Of a DNA stretch of 64,000 bases, positions 43,478 through 52,796 are shown piece after piece. The position numbers and the translations under genes are program-made. The stretch is from the NCBI RefSeq assembly GCF_030285665.1, contig NZ_CP127295.1:10416001-10480000 (forward strand), read 5' to 3'. The notes under the pieces are model-generated. The model saw only the letters and a list, made by a program, of their open reading frames with translations. It did not search any database and was not told the origin of the DNA. Numbering within the stretch: the first letter of the stretch is position 1; the number at the start of each line of letters is the position of its first letter. This stretch comes from Amycolatopsis mongoliensis (GTDB taxonomy: Bacteria > Actinomycetota > Actinomycetes > Mycobacteriales > Pseudonocardiaceae).

Positions 43478-44491
43478 TCAGTGGTTCGGCGGCTGGTTCG
43501 GCGGCTGGCCGAACTGGCCGGGGTCGATCTTCCGGGTCTCGCCGGCGTCGTCGTGCGCCTCGGGACGCAGCATCTGGGTGCGCTCGGCCTGCTCGTCGAA
43601 CGCGGACCCGCCGCCGGCGGAGCCCGGGCGGAGCATCTCGGTGCGCTCGACCTCGTCGAAGGCGGAGCCGCCCGGCGGCGGGGCGAGCGGCTGGCCCGGC
43701 TGCGGCTGGCCGAAGCCGCCCGGCTGCGGGGGCTGCGCGAAACCGCCGGACGGCGGCTGCTGCGGGAAACCACCCGGCGCGGGCTGGCCGAAGCCACCGG
43801 ACTGGGGCTGCTGCGGGAAACCACCCGAGGGCGGCTGGCCCGGCTGCTGCCCCGGCGGCGGGTAGCCGCCGGCGAACGCCTGCGCGCCGGGCTGGGCGAA
43901 CGGGTTCGGCGCGGCCGAGTCGTCGGCCTGGACGACGACCGTGCCGACGATCTTGTCGGCGAGCGTCTGGGACTTGTCGTCCCACAGCGGCCACAGCCAG
44001 CCGATGTAGCAGAGGACGTTGTCGACGAAGTGCGCGAGGTCGCGCAGGAAGGCCATGCCCGCGCCGATCGGCTGCCCGTTGTCCTCGCGGACGAGCTTGA
44101 TCTTGGCGACGCGCTTGCCCATCGACTGGCCGGTGTTGCCCTGCTGGATCCAGCGGTTGAACACGCACCACACGATCCAGCCGACCATGGCGACGAAGGC
44201 CAGCAGCGAGAAGACGAAGTTGAAGTGGAAGACCGCGCCGATGATGCCGATCACGAGGTAGACGGCCAGCGCGGGACCGAAGTCCACGAGCCACCCCACG
44301 GCGCGCTGGCCCCAGTTCGCGTAGTTCTGCGGTGCGCCGAAGGGAGTTCCCGCCTGGCCGAACGGCCCGGGCTGCCCGTAGGGCGCGGACTGCCCGTACT
44401 GCGGCAACGGCGGACCGGGCTGCGGTTGTCCGAACGGCTGCTGGCCGCCGGGCTGCTGCCCGAACGGCTGCTGACCGTAGGGATCGGTCAT
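43478..44491 (-). CDS. RDD-family membrane protein with long low-complexity tail, 337 aa
   Basis: ATG 44491 (MTDPYGQQPFGQQ); the upstream ATG 44515 is an alternative. An N-terminal Gln/Pro/Gly-rich part, an RDD domain (residues about 60-190: QRAVGWLVDFGPALAVYLVIG, KRVAKIKLVREDNGQPIGAG), and a C-terminal disordered stretch with repeated PGGFPQQPPSGGF. At the very end two ERTEMLRP/ERTQMLRP repeats look like Thr-phosphorylation/FHA-binding sites. Probably a Ser/Thr kinase substrate. Confidence 0.85.
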   Translation of the reverse strand: MTDPYGQQPFGQQPGGQQPFGQPQPGPPLPQYGQSAPYGQPGPFGQAGTPFGAPQNYANWGQRAVGWLVDFGPALAVYLVIGIIGAVFHFNFVFSLLAFVAMVGWIVWCVFNRWIQQGNTGQSMGKRVAKIKLVREDNGQPIGAGMAFLRDLAHFVDNVLCYIGWLWPLWDDKSQTLADKIVGTVVVQADDSAAPNPFAQPGAQAFAGGYPPPGQQPGQPPSGGFPQQPQSGGFGQPAPGGFPQQPPSGGFAQPPQPGGFGQPQPGQPLAPPPGGSAFDEVERTEMLRPGSAGGGSAFDEQAERTQMLRPEAHDDAGETRKIDPGQFGQPPNQPPNH

Positions 44492-44677
44492 CTGGGTCTC
44501 CCCCTCGCTGGTCACTCCACCGCACGCTCCGTGCGGAACCGGGTGCGAATGTACGGCACTGGTCCGCGGGAGCGTACTCGGTTCACCTGCGGCCGCGCCG
44601 CCCAGGCATCCACTGTCCGGGTGAACCTGACGAGCCTCCGACGCGGTGCGTGGCGAAGCGGTTCCCGTCCGTCGAAA

Positions 44678-45127
44678 TCAGACGTGCAGGCCGGTGAACG
44701 GGGCGAACGGGAGGTTGCGAACGACGAACCAGACGCTGAACACGACGCCGACGGTCAGCGGGGTCCAGCGCCAGTGCAGCCAGCTGTTCACCCAGCGGCC
44801 ACGCAGCCGCCCGGCCGTCCAGGCGATCGTGCTCCAGACGAAGAGCAGGACGAAGACGAGCGACACGGCGTTGTAGTGCAGGGCCGCGGGAAGGTCGCCG
44901 TGCATCAGGCTGTAGGCCATCCGCATGCCGCCGCAGCCCGGGCAGTCGATGCCGAACAGCGCCTTGGTCGGGCAGACGGGGAGCCAGCCGCCGGGGGTGG
45001 TCGGGTCGCCGATCAGGACCGCCGCGCAGCACACGCCGAGCCCGCCCACGACGGCCATCGGGGCGCTGAGCGCGCGCAGCGTGGCCTTGGCGCCGCGGGC
45101 CGGGTATCCCGTGTAGACGGTCGTCAT
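44678..45127 (-). CDS. DUF2752 membrane protein, 149 aa
   Basis: Three or four membrane helices with the family signature CPTKALFGIDCPGCGGMRMAYSL. ATG 45127 overlaps the stop of the upstream dispanin-like gene (ATGA). Unknown function. Confidence 0.88.
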   Translation of the reverse strand: MTTVYTGYPARGAKATLRALSAPMAVVGGLGVCCAAVLIGDPTTPGGWLPVCPTKALFGIDCPGCGGMRMAYSLMHGDLPAALHYNAVSLVFVLLFVWSTIAWTAGRLRGRWVNSWLHWRWTPLTVGVVFSVWFVVRNLPFAPFTGLHV

Positions 45128-45447
45128 GGGACCAGCGACCAGAAGGAGGCGCCGACGAAGGCGAACATGACCACGATGAACACCAGGTAGAGCCCGATCA
45201 GGATGCCGGACGCGATCGCCGACCACATCGCCCACTTGCGGGCTTCGTCGGCGGCCCGGTGCGCTTCCGCGTGGAAGCCCTGGAACCACAGGGAGTTGAC
45301 CTGGCTCGCCTTCACGATGGCGACGATACCCAACGGCAGGCAGCACATCACCGTCGCCAGGATCGCCCAGACCAGGTTGTTCTCCGGCGGCGGCCCGTAG
45401 TTCGGCTGCCAGCCGTAGTGCGGGTACTGCTGGTACGGCTGGGTCAC
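45124..45447 (-). CDS. CD225/dispanin-family protein, 107 aa
   Basis: An N-terminal Pro/Tyr/Gln segment and two membrane helices with the CD225 core NNLVWAILATVMCCLPLGIVAI, VKASQVNSLWFQG and AADEARKWAMWSAIASGIL. Related to the animal IFITM family in fold. Cotranslated with DUF2752. Confidence 0.9.
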   Translation of the reverse strand: MTQPYQQYPHYGWQPNYGPPPENNLVWAILATVMCCLPLGIVAIVKASQVNSLWFQGFHAEAHRAADEARKWAMWSAIASGILIGLYLVFIVVMFAFVGASFWSLVP

Positions 45448-45475
45448 CGGGTATCGCCTCCTGCTGCCGACGTCG

Positions 45476-45781
45476 TCAGTGGGACGCGGCGTCGTCGGTG
45501 AGCGTTCCGAAGAGCAGGACGACCGTCACGATCGCCGCGACCCACAGGACGGCGCCGGCGACCGCGGCGACGATCGCCCACCGCCGGGCGTCACGAGCCG
45601 ACGCGAGGGCCGCGTCCTGGTCGCCCTGGGCCCAGAGCTTTTCGACCTTGGCGGCCTGGTAGATCGAGAGGGCGCCGAACGGCAGGCAGCACAGGATCGC
45701 GCTGACGATCCCCCAGACCAGGTTGGTCGCGGGCGGGGGCCCGGGGTTGTAGTCGGCGGGCGGCCGCTGCTGCTCGGCCAC
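45476..45781 (-). CDS. CD225/dispanin-family protein, 101 aa
   Basis: Same architecture as the neighbour: PPPATNLVWGIVSAILCCLPFG, YQAAKVEKLWAQGD, then ARDARRWAIVAAVAGAVLW. GTG start at 45781 is next to the era stop, so this gene cluster is read from the era operon or an internal promoter. Confidence 0.9.
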   Translation of the reverse strand: MAEQQRPPADYNPGPPPATNLVWGIVSAILCCLPFGALSIYQAAKVEKLWAQGDQDAALASARDARRWAIVAAVAGAVLWVAAIVTVVLLFGTLTDDAASH

Positions 45782-45782
45782 G

Positions 45783-46679
45783 TCAGAACCCGAGCCGGCG
45801 CAGCTGGCGGGGGTCGCGCTGCCACTCTTTGGCCACCTTGACGTGCAGGTCGAGGTAGACCTTGGAGCCGAGCAGCGCCTCGATGTTCTTGCGGGCGGTG
45901 GCGCCGACCTCGCGCAGCCGTTCGCCCTTGTGCCCGAGGATGATGCCCTTCTGGCTGGGCCGCTCCACGTAGAGGAACGCGTGCACGTCGATGAGGTCGT
46001 CCCGGCCTTCGCGGGGCAGCATCTCCTCGACGGTGACGGCGATCGAGTGCGGCAGCTCGTCGCGGACGCCTTCCAGCGCCGCCTCGCGGATCAGCTCGGC
46101 GACCAGCGTCTGCTCGGGCTCGTCGGTGAGCTCGCCGCCCGGGTAGAGCTGCGGACCTTCGGGGAGCCTCTTGACGAGCAGGTCCGCGAGCGCGCCGACC
46201 TGGAAGCCGTCCACGGCGGACACCGGGATCAGCTCGGCGAAGTCCATCACGCCCTGCAGCGCGAGGAGCTGCTCGGCGACCTGCTGGGGCTGCACGAGGT
46301 CGGTCTTGGTGACGATGCCGATCACGGGGGTGCGCTTGGCGATCTTCTGCAGCTCGGCGGCGATGAACTTGTCGCCGGGCCCGATCTTCTCGTTCGCCGG
46401 CACGCACAGGCCGACGACGTCCACTTCGGACCACGTCGTGTGCACGATGTCGTTCAGCCGCTCGCCGAGCAGGGTGCGGGGGCGGTGCAGGCCGGGGGTG
46501 TCGATGAGGACGAGCTGGGCGTCTTCCCGGTGCACGATGCCGCGGATCGCGTGCCGCGTGGTCTGCGGCTTGCTGGAGGTGATCGCGACCTTGCTGCCGA
46601 CGAGGGCGTTGGTCAGCGTCGACTTGCCCGCGTTGGGGCGGCCGACGAAGCAGGCGAAGCCGGACCTGTGCTCCGTCAT
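45783..46679 (-). CDS. era: GTPase Era, 298 aa
   Basis: 16S rRNA-binding GTPase for 30S ribosome maturation. G1 GRPNAGKST (residues 13-21), G3 DTPGLHRP, G4 TKTD, G5-like SAVDG, and the C-terminal KH domain with PREGRDDLIDVHAFLYVERP, SQKGIILGHKGERLREVGATAR. Overlaps the cytidine-deaminase-like gene by 4 bp (ATGA). Confidence 0.96.
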   Translation of the reverse strand: MTEHRSGFACFVGRPNAGKSTLTNALVGSKVAITSSKPQTTRHAIRGIVHREDAQLVLIDTPGLHRPRTLLGERLNDIVHTTWSEVDVVGLCVPANEKIGPGDKFIAAELQKIAKRTPVIGIVTKTDLVQPQQVAEQLLALQGVMDFAELIPVSAVDGFQVGALADLLVKRLPEGPQLYPGGELTDEPEQTLVAELIREAALEGVRDELPHSIAVTVEEMLPREGRDDLIDVHAFLYVERPSQKGIILGHKGERLREVGATARKNIEALLGSKVYLDLHVKVAKEWQRDPRQLRRLGF

Positions 46680-47014
46680 CGCTCGAGCACCTCGAGAACG
46701 GTGCCGTCCGGGGCGGCGAGGATGATCGGCGCGTACTTCGCGAGGTCGCGGACGGCGTGCACGGACGCGCCCTTGAGCAGTCCTTCTTCGCTGACGACGG
46801 CGGCGGCTTCGATGCCTTCGGCACCGCTGGACAGCGCCGCGGCGACCGCGGCCTGGAGCGCGGTGAGCTTGAACGACGGCTGGTCGACCGTGCCCGCGGC
46901 GTAGGTGCGGCCGTCGGTGTCGCGGACCGCGGCGCCTTCGGGGGCCTGGATGCGGGCGCGCGAGGACCGGGCGAGGGTGACCAGCTTCTGGTCCTCCGCC
47001 TCGAGGTCAGGCAT
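46676..47014 (-). CDS. Cytidine-deaminase-like protein lacking zinc ligands, 112 aa
   Basis: The fold resembles cytidine deaminase (VRDTDGRTYAAGTVDQPSFKLTALQAAVAAAL), but the catalytic HAE/CAE and PCxxC motifs are replaced. Such pseudo-enzymes are frequently found next to era in actinomycetes. Likely a nucleotide- or RNA-binding accessory protein; this is inference. Confidence 0.8.
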   Translation of the reverse strand: MPDLEAEDQKLVTLARSSRARIQAPEGAAVRDTDGRTYAAGTVDQPSFKLTALQAAVAAALSSGAEGIEAAAVVSEEGLLKGASVHAVRDLAKYAPIILAAPDGTVLEVLER

Positions 47015-48353
47015 GTTCGACGCTCCTGTCGCGTTCGTCGGGGTGGGGCGGGCGGGTGCGGCGCCGGGCGGTGCGGTCGGCCGGGTCGGTCATGGCGTCG
47101 GCGTCGGCCGGGTGCACGACCACCGAGGTGATCCGCATGCGGCCGCGCCGGTCCTTGCCTCCTTCGGCGAACAGCCGAAGGCCGGCGACCTCGGCTTCGG
47201 CCCCCGGTAGCGGGACCCTACCCAGTCGTTCCGCGAGCAGCCCGCCCACGGTCTCCACGCCGTGGTCTTCGAGGTCGATGCCGAAGAGCTCGCCGAGGTC
47301 GTCGACGCCCATCCGGGAGGAGACGCGGACGGCTCCGCCGTCGAGCTCCTCGACCTCGGGGCGTTCGTCGCCGTCGGACTCGTCGGTGATCTCGCCGACG
47401 ATCTCCTCGAGGACGTCCTCGATGGTGAGCAGGCCGGCGGTGCCGCCGTACTCGTCGACGGCGATCGCCATGTGGTGGTGCGAGCGCTGCATCTCCTTGA
47501 GGAGCTCGCCGAGCCGTTTCGAGTCGGGGACGAAGGAGGCTTCGTTCATCAGGGTGTCGACGACGGTGCTCGAGCCGTCCGGGTCCATGTACGCCGACAT
47601 CAGGTCCTTGATGTTGACGACGCCGACGATGTCGTCGACGGACTCGTCGATCACCGGGAGCCGGGTGAAGCCGGTGCGCAGCGCCAGTGCCAGGGCCTGG
47701 CGGACGGTCTTGGTGCGCTCGATCCAGACGATCTCGGTGCGCGGGACCATGACCTCGCGGGCGACGGTGTCGCCGAGCTCGAACACCGAGTGGATCATCT
47801 CGCGTTCGGAGTCCTCGACGACGCCGCGTTCCTGGGCGAGGTCGACGAGCTCGCGCAGCTCGACCTCGGAGGTGAACGGGCCTTCGCGGAAGCCCTGGCC
47901 GGGGGTGATGGCGTTACCGATGAGGATGAGCAGCCGGGACAGCGGGCCGAGGACCGAGCCGAGGACGCGGACGGGCCCGGCGACGTAGCGGCCGATGCGG
48001 TAGGGGTGCTGGCGGCCGAGGGTGCGGGGGCCGACGCCGATGAGGACGTAGCTGACCACGACCATGACGACGGCGGCGACGAGCACGGCGAGGCCGAGGG
48101 GCCGGAGCCGGGTGCCGACGAAGACGGTGACCAGCACGGTGGCGGTGAGCTCGCAGCTGAGGCGCAGCAGGAGCAGCAGGTTGATGTGCCGGCGCCGTTC
48201 GGCGATGATCGCGGCGAGGTGGCGGGCGCCGGGCAGGCCCATGCGGGCGAGGCCGTCGGCCCGGGCCTGGGACACGGTGCTGATGGCGGCGTCGGCCGCC
48301 GCGAACACGCCCGCGAGGAGCACGAGCGCGATCGCGAAGAGGAGCTGGACCAT
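47007..48353 (-). CDS. Hemolysin/CorC (HCC)-family transporter-like protein, 448 aa
   Basis: DUF21 membrane domain with four helices (residues 1-155), two CBS domains (VMVPRTEIVWIERTKTVRQAL, LPVIDESVDDIVGVVNIKDL, YGGTAGLLTIEDVLEEIVGE), and a CorC_HlyC domain (VRVSSRMGVDDLGELFGIDL). Proteins like this act in Mg2+/Co2+ handling. It belongs to the conserved ybeY operon. Confidence 0.93.
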   Translation of the reverse strand: MVQLLFAIALVLLAGVFAAADAAISTVSQARADGLARMGLPGARHLAAIIAERRRHINLLLLLRLSCELTATVLVTVFVGTRLRPLGLAVLVAAVVMVVVSYVLIGVGPRTLGRQHPYRIGRYVAGPVRVLGSVLGPLSRLLILIGNAITPGQGFREGPFTSEVELRELVDLAQERGVVEDSEREMIHSVFELGDTVAREVMVPRTEIVWIERTKTVRQALALALRTGFTRLPVIDESVDDIVGVVNIKDLMSAYMDPDGSSTVVDTLMNEASFVPDSKRLGELLKEMQRSHHHMAIAVDEYGGTAGLLTIEDVLEEIVGEITDESDGDERPEVEELDGGAVRVSSRMGVDDLGELFGIDLEDHGVETVGGLLAERLGRVPLPGAEAEVAGLRLFAEGGKDRRGRMRITSVVVHPADADAMTDPADRTARRRTRPPHPDERDRSVEHA

Positions 48354-48362
48354 GGCTGACGC

Positions 48363-48935
48363 CTAGGGCGTTTCCCCGGCGGGTGGTTCGGCGGCCGGGG
48401 TGGTGGCCGCGTCGAGCCCGGCGATGCCGAGGACGCGGTCGTCGGTGTTGCGCTGGGCGTCGCGCTTCTGCAGGGCGGCGACGGCGTCCTGGTACTCGCC
48501 GAGGATCCGCTTCTGGAGCGCGAACATCTCGCGTTCCTCGGCGGGTTCGGCGTGGTCGTAGCCGAGGAGGTGGAGGCAGCCGTGCACGGTGAGCAGGTGC
48601 AGCTCGTCGATCAGGGCGTGGCCCGCGGTCTTGGCCTGGTCCTTGGCGAACGCCGGGCAGAGCACGATGTCCCCGAGCAGCGCCGGCGACGCGTCGGGCG
48701 CGTCGGGGCGGCGGGAGGAGTCGAGCTCGTCCATCGGGAAGGCCATGACGTCGGTGGGGCCGGGCAGGTCCATCCAGCGTTCGTGCAGGTCTTCCATGAC
48801 GTCGAGGGTGACGAGCAGGATGGACAGCTCGGCGAGCGGGCTGACCTCCATCTTGTCGAGGGCGTAGCGGGCGGCCGAGACGATGGACGTCTCGTCGACG
48901 TCGACGCCGGACTCGTTGGCGATCTCGATGCTCAC
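48363..48935 (-). CDS. ybeY: Endoribonuclease YbeY, 190 aa
   Basis: Zinc-dependent RNase for 16S 3'-end maturation and ribosome quality control. Metal site [14 protein letters not shown] start at 48935 ([10 protein letters not shown]) overlaps the phoH stop (GTGA). C-terminal tail of about 25 residues is Ala/Pro rich. Confidence 0.95.
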   Translation of the reverse strand: MSIEIANESGVDVDETSIVSAARYALDKMEVSPLAELSILLVTLDVMEDLHERWMDLPGPTDVMAFPMDELDSSRRPDAPDASPALLGDIVLCPAFAKDQAKTAGHALIDELHLLTVHGCLHLLGYDHAEPAEEREMFALQKRILGEYQDAVAALQKRDAQRNTDDRVLGIAGLDAATTPAAEPPAGETP

Positions 48936-50005
48936 CGCCGGTTGCCCTTCCAGCCGTTGCCCTGCTGTCCCTGCGCGTCCTGCACGGCCTGCCACTTCTC
49001 GTAGGCGTCGACGATGTCGCCGACGAGCTTGTGCCGGACGACGTCCTGGCTGGTGAGCTCGGCGAAGTGGAGGTCCTCGACGCCGTGGAGGATGTCGCGC
49101 ACGACGCGGAGGCCGCTGCGCTGGCCGCTGGGCAGGTCGACCTGGGTGATGTCGCCGGTGACGACGATCTTGGAGCCGAAGCCCAGGCGGGTGAGGAACA
49201 TCTTCATCTGCTCGGGCGTGGTGTTCTGGGCCTCGTCGAGGATGATGAAGGCGTCGTTCAGCGTCCGGCCGCGCATGTAGGCGAGCGGCGCGATCTCGAT
49301 GGTGCCGGCCTGCATGAGCCGCGGGATCGACTCGGGTTCGACCATGTCGTGCAGCGCGTCGTAGAGGGGCCGCAGGTAGGGGTCGATCTTCTCGTTGAGC
49401 GTGCCGGGCAGGTAGCCGAGGCGCTCGCCGGCTTCGACGGCGGGGCGGGTCAGCACGATGCGGGTGACCTGCTTGGCCTGCAGGGCCTGGACGGCCTTCG
49501 CCATGGCGAGGTAGGTCTTGCCGGTGCCGGCGGGGCCGATGCCGAAGACGACGGTGTGCTTGTCGATGGCGTCGACGTAGCGCTTCTGGTTGAGCGTCTT
49601 GGGCCGGATGGTCTTGCCGCGGCGGGAGACGATGTTGAGGCTGAGGACCTCGGCGGGCGACGCGTCACCGGTGGAGAGCATGCCGACGGTGCGGCGGACG
49701 GTGTCGGGTCCGACCTGCTGGCCGCCGGTCGCGAGCTGGACGAGCTCGGCGAAGACGCGTTCGGCGAACGCGACGTCGGCGGGGGTGCCGGTCAGGGTGA
49801 CCTCGTTGCCGCGGACGTGCACGTCGGCGGCGAGGAGCTCTTCGGCGACGCGCAGGTTCTCGTCGCGGGAACCGAGCAGGCTCAGGGCGGCGGCGTCGGG
49901 AATGGGGAACCGGGACTGCGCAGCTTGGACGGCGGCATCCTCGGTCTTGGCGACGTCCCCGGGGGCGTCGGGTCGGGCGGCTCCACCCGGTACGGTTCCG
50001 GCCAC
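48932..50005 (-). CDS. phoH: PhoH-family ATPase, 357 aa
   Basis: N-terminal KH-like segment, then a PhoH ATPase domain: [19 protein letters not shown] (Walker A), [38 protein letters not shown] (Walker B) and [11 protein letters not shown]. PhoH proteins are RNA-associated ATPases; co-operonic with YbeY in most bacteria. Confidence 0.95.
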   Translation of the reverse strand: MAGTVPGGAARPDAPGDVAKTEDAAVQAAQSRFPIPDAAALSLLGSRDENLRVAEELLAADVHVRGNEVTLTGTPADVAFAERVFAELVQLATGGQQVGPDTVRRTVGMLSTGDASPAEVLSLNIVSRRGKTIRPKTLNQKRYVDAIDKHTVVFGIGPAGTGKTYLAMAKAVQALQAKQVTRIVLTRPAVEAGERLGYLPGTLNEKIDPYLRPLYDALHDMVEPESIPRLMQAGTIEIAPLAYMRGRTLNDAFIILDEAQNTTPEQMKMFLTRLGFGSKIVVTGDITQVDLPSGQRSGLRVVRDILHGVEDLHFAELTSQDVVRHKLVGDIVDAYEKWQAVQDAQGQQGNGWKGNRR

Positions 50006-50096
50006 GTGGCCTCAGGCCTGCTTTCTCGGTGAGGGAGAACGGACCCCACCGATGCTACTGGCACCCACCGACAGAACGCAGACGGGTTTCGGCTAA

Positions 50097-50459
50097 TCAG
50101 CCCTCCCGGGCCCCGAAGAACCCGAGCGGCTCCCCGCCGAGCACGTGGGCGTGAACGTGGAAGACGGTCTGCCCGGCATCACCATCGGTGTTGAAGACGA
50201 CCCGGTACCCGCTCTCGAGAACACCCTCGATCTCGGCGACCTTCCGGGCAGTCCGCGCGACATCGGCCAAAAGCCGAGGATCAGCGGCAGCAAGCTCCCC
50301 GAGGTTCCGGTACCGAGTCTTGGGCACTACGAGCACATGAACCTTCGCCTGAGGCCGAATATCCCGAAAGGCAAAGGTGGTCTCATCCTGGTAGACGACA
50401 TCAGCGGGGATCTCCCCACCAATGATCCGCTCGAAGAGAGTCTCAGCACTGTCACCCAT
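50097..50459 (-). CDS. HIT-family (HinT-like) hydrolase, 120 aa
   Basis: Histidine-triad protein: the C-terminal HVHAHVLGG motif (HxHxH). Three close in-frame ATGs (50471, 50465, 50459); MGDSAETLFERIIGGEIPADV is the family N-terminus. Acts on nucleoside phosphoramidates or AMP-lysine in homologues. Confidence 0.92.
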   Translation of the reverse strand: MGDSAETLFERIIGGEIPADVVYQDETTFAFRDIRPQAKVHVLVVPKTRYRNLGELAAADPRLLADVARTARKVAEIEGVLESGYRVVFNTDGDAGQTVFHVHAHVLGGEPLGFFGAREG

Positions 50460-50842
50460 ACCCATACCCAAACCCTACCGACCCCCCGCCCCACCACCGC
50501 GGCACCCAACGCACACGGAGCGGCACAGGCGGGGGGTCCGGGGGCTAGCCCCCGGCTGGGGATCTGGGGGTTTGACCCCCAGAAGACACAACGAACGCGA
50601 AGGGGCACCCGAGGGAGCGAAGCGAGAGGGGGCCGCGGAGCGGTAGACCCTGGGGGTCGATCTACCGCTACCGCGGCGGCCGCCGGACCGAGGGGGGAGG
50701 TGCCCGGCGGGGTCTGTGCTTTCCCAGTGGCGCGCCGAACCCGAAACGGTGTGTGGCGCGTTAGTAAACGAGAGTAACGGGTCGGAGTGTGATCGCGCCA
50801 TAACTGGGCGCAAAATCAGGGGTCTTTTTTCCGGTGATCTTT
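50460..50842. other. Intergenic region with GC-rich hairpins
   Basis: No gene is supported. It contains perfect inverted repeats CCGGGGGCTAGCCCCCGG (50538-50555) and ctgggggtttgacccccag (50564-50582) and a further ccctgggggtc (50650 region). They lie downstream of rsmE (its stop is at 50843) and upstream of the HIT gene start, so they may end rsmE transcription. The 50740-50850 part is AT-richer. Confidence 0.7.
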
Positions 50843-51595
50843 TCACCGCCACCGGGTGGTCAGGGCGCCGAGCGCGCCGAGGGCGACGGCCGCGGCGGTG
50901 GAGGTGCGCAGCACCGTCGTGCCCAGCCGCACGGCTCGTGCGCCGGCTTCTCGCAGGGTGCGGAGTTCCTGGTCGGTGATGCCGCCTTCGGGTCCGACGA
51001 CGAGGAGGAGGTCGCCGGTGTCGGGGAGGTCGAGGTCGGTGAGCCGGTCGGCGACGTCGGACTCGAGGACGACGGCCAGGGACATCGTGGCGGCGAGGCC
51101 GGCGAGCTCGCCCGTGCCGACGGGTTCGGTGACGTCGGGGACGTGGGCGCGGCGGGCTTGCTTGGCGGCGGCACGGGCGGTGGCGCGCCAGCGGGCGAGG
51201 GCTTTGTCGCCGCGGCTGCCGTCCTCCCACTTGGCGATGCTGCGGGCGGCTCGCCAGGGGACGATCGCGTCGACGCCGGCTTCGGTGGCGAGCTCGACCG
51301 CGAGTTCGCCGCGGTCGCCCTTGGCGAGGGCTTGGGCGAGGACGACGCGCAGGGCCGGTGGTTCCTCGGTCCAGCGTTCCTCGATCGAGAGGGTCAGGGC
51401 GGCGTCGCGGCCGGGCTGGACGGCTTCGACGACGCAGCGGGCCATGGTGCCCGCGCCGTCGGAGAGGACGAGCCGTTCCCCGGCGCGCAGGCGGCGGACG
51501 GTGGCCGCGTGCCGGGCTTCCTCGCCGTCGAGCACGGTCCCGCCGGAGGCGGGGACGGTGTCGGCGAGGAAGACCGGCAGGGTGGTGTCGGGCAC
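50843..51595 (-). CDS. rsmE: 16S rRNA m3U1498 methyltransferase RsmE, 250 aa
   Basis: PUA-like N-terminus and C-terminal SPOUT knot: LLVVGPEGGITDQELRTLRE, VRLGTTVLRTSTAAAVALGALG. Follows dnaJ by 3 bp, as in the standard hrcA-dnaJ-rsmE order. Confidence 0.95.
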   Translation of the reverse strand: MPDTTLPVFLADTVPASGGTVLDGEEARHAATVRRLRAGERLVLSDGAGTMARCVVEAVQPGRDAALTLSIEERWTEEPPALRVVLAQALAKGDRGELAVELATEAGVDAIVPWRAARSIAKWEDGSRGDKALARWRATARAAAKQARRAHVPDVTEPVGTGELAGLAATMSLAVVLESDVADRLTDLDLPDTGDLLLVVGPEGGITDQELRTLREAGARAVRLGTTVLRTSTAAAVALGALGALTTRWR

Positions 51596-51598
51596 GGG

Positions 51599-52765
51599 TC
51601 AGCGGTGGTTCTTGGCGCGCAGCTTGGAGAAGAGGCCGCCGTGCTTGGTGCCGTTGGACGCCAGCGTCGGGACTTCCTCGCCGCGCTGCTGGGCGAGCTC
51701 GACGAGGAGTTCGCGCTGGGCTTCGTCGAGCTTCGTCGGGACCACGACGTCGATGTGGACGTGGAGGTCGCCGCGGCCGTCGACGCGGCCGGAGGACCGC
51801 AGCCGGGGCATGCCCTTGCCGGTGAGGACGAGTTCGGCGTTGGGCTGGGTGCCGGGTTCGACGTCGAGCTCGTAGTCGCCGTCGATCAGCGTCGAGATGG
51901 GGACCGTGGCGCCGAGGGCGGCGGTGGTCATCGGGATGCGGAAGTTGCAGTGCAGGTCGTGGCCCTGCCGGACGAAGACCTCGTGCGGGGTCTCGTCGAT
52001 CTCGACGTAGAGGTCGCCGGCCGGGCCGCCGCCGGGGCCGACCTCGCCCTGGCCGGACAGGCGGATGCGCATGCCGTCGCCGACGCCCGGCGGGATCTTG
52101 GCGGTGACGTTGCGGCGGGCGCGGATGCGGCCGTCGCCGCCGCACTGGCGGCAGGGGTCGGGGATGACCTCGCCGAAGCCGCGGCAGACCGGGCACGGGC
52201 GGGCCGTGACGACCTGGCCGAGGAAGGACCGCTGGACGGACTGGACCTCGCCGGCGCCGCCGCAGGTGTCGCAGGTCTTGACCGACGTGCCTTCGCTGGT
52301 GCCGGCGCCGCGGCAGAGGTCGCAGACGATCGCGGTGTCGACGGCGATCTCCTTGTCGACGCCGGTGGCGCAGTCCTCGAGGGACAGGCCGAGCCGGATC
52401 AGCGCGTCGGAGCCGGGCTGGACGCGGCTGCGGGGCCCGCGCCCGCGTCCGCCACCGCCGCCGGCCGCGCCGAAGAAGGCGTCCATGATGTCGCCGAGGC
52501 CGCCGAACCCGGCGAACGGGTCGCCGCCGCCCCCGCCGCGCGCGCCGCCGTCCATCGGGTCGCCGCCGAGGTCGACGATCTTGCGCTTCTGCGGGTCGGA
52601 CAGCACCTCGTAGGCCGTGGTGACCTCGCCGAACTTGTGCTGCGCGTCTTCCGACGGGTTGACGTCGGGGTGCAGCTCCCGGGCCAGCTTCCGGTACGCG
52701 CGCTTGATGTCCTGATCGCTCGCGTTCTTGGCCACCCCGAGGATGCCGTAGTAGTCCCTCGCCAC
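51599..52765 (-). CDS. dnaJ: Molecular chaperone DnaJ, 388 aa
   Basis: J domain with HPD ([10 protein letters not shown]), G/F-rich linker, four CxxCxGxG zinc repeats ([32 protein letters not shown]) and the C-terminal substrate-binding domains. GTG start at 52765. It is the DnaJ2 type, located with hrcA rather than dnaK. Confidence 0.97.
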   Translation of the reverse strand: MARDYYGILGVAKNASDQDIKRAYRKLARELHPDVNPSEDAQHKFGEVTTAYEVLSDPQKRKIVDLGGDPMDGGARGGGGGDPFAGFGGLGDIMDAFFGAAGGGGGRGRGPRSRVQPGSDALIRLGLSLEDCATGVDKEIAVDTAIVCDLCRGAGTSEGTSVKTCDTCGGAGEVQSVQRSFLGQVVTARPCPVCRGFGEVIPDPCRQCGGDGRIRARRNVTAKIPPGVGDGMRIRLSGQGEVGPGGGPAGDLYVEIDETPHEVFVRQGHDLHCNFRIPMTTAALGATVPISTLIDGDYELDVEPGTQPNAELVLTGKGMPRLRSSGRVDGRGDLHVHIDVVVPTKLDEAQRELLVELAQQRGEEVPTLASNGTKHGGLFSKLRAKNHR

Positions 52766-52796
52766 CGTCTCTGCTTCTCCTTCTGCTCTGCCCGGC

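Noticed and set aside
50472..52196. Long minus frames of 573 aa and plus 718 aa over rsmE/dnaJ
   Set aside because: Shadows of rsmE and dnaJ with Arg/Pro/His-rich translations.
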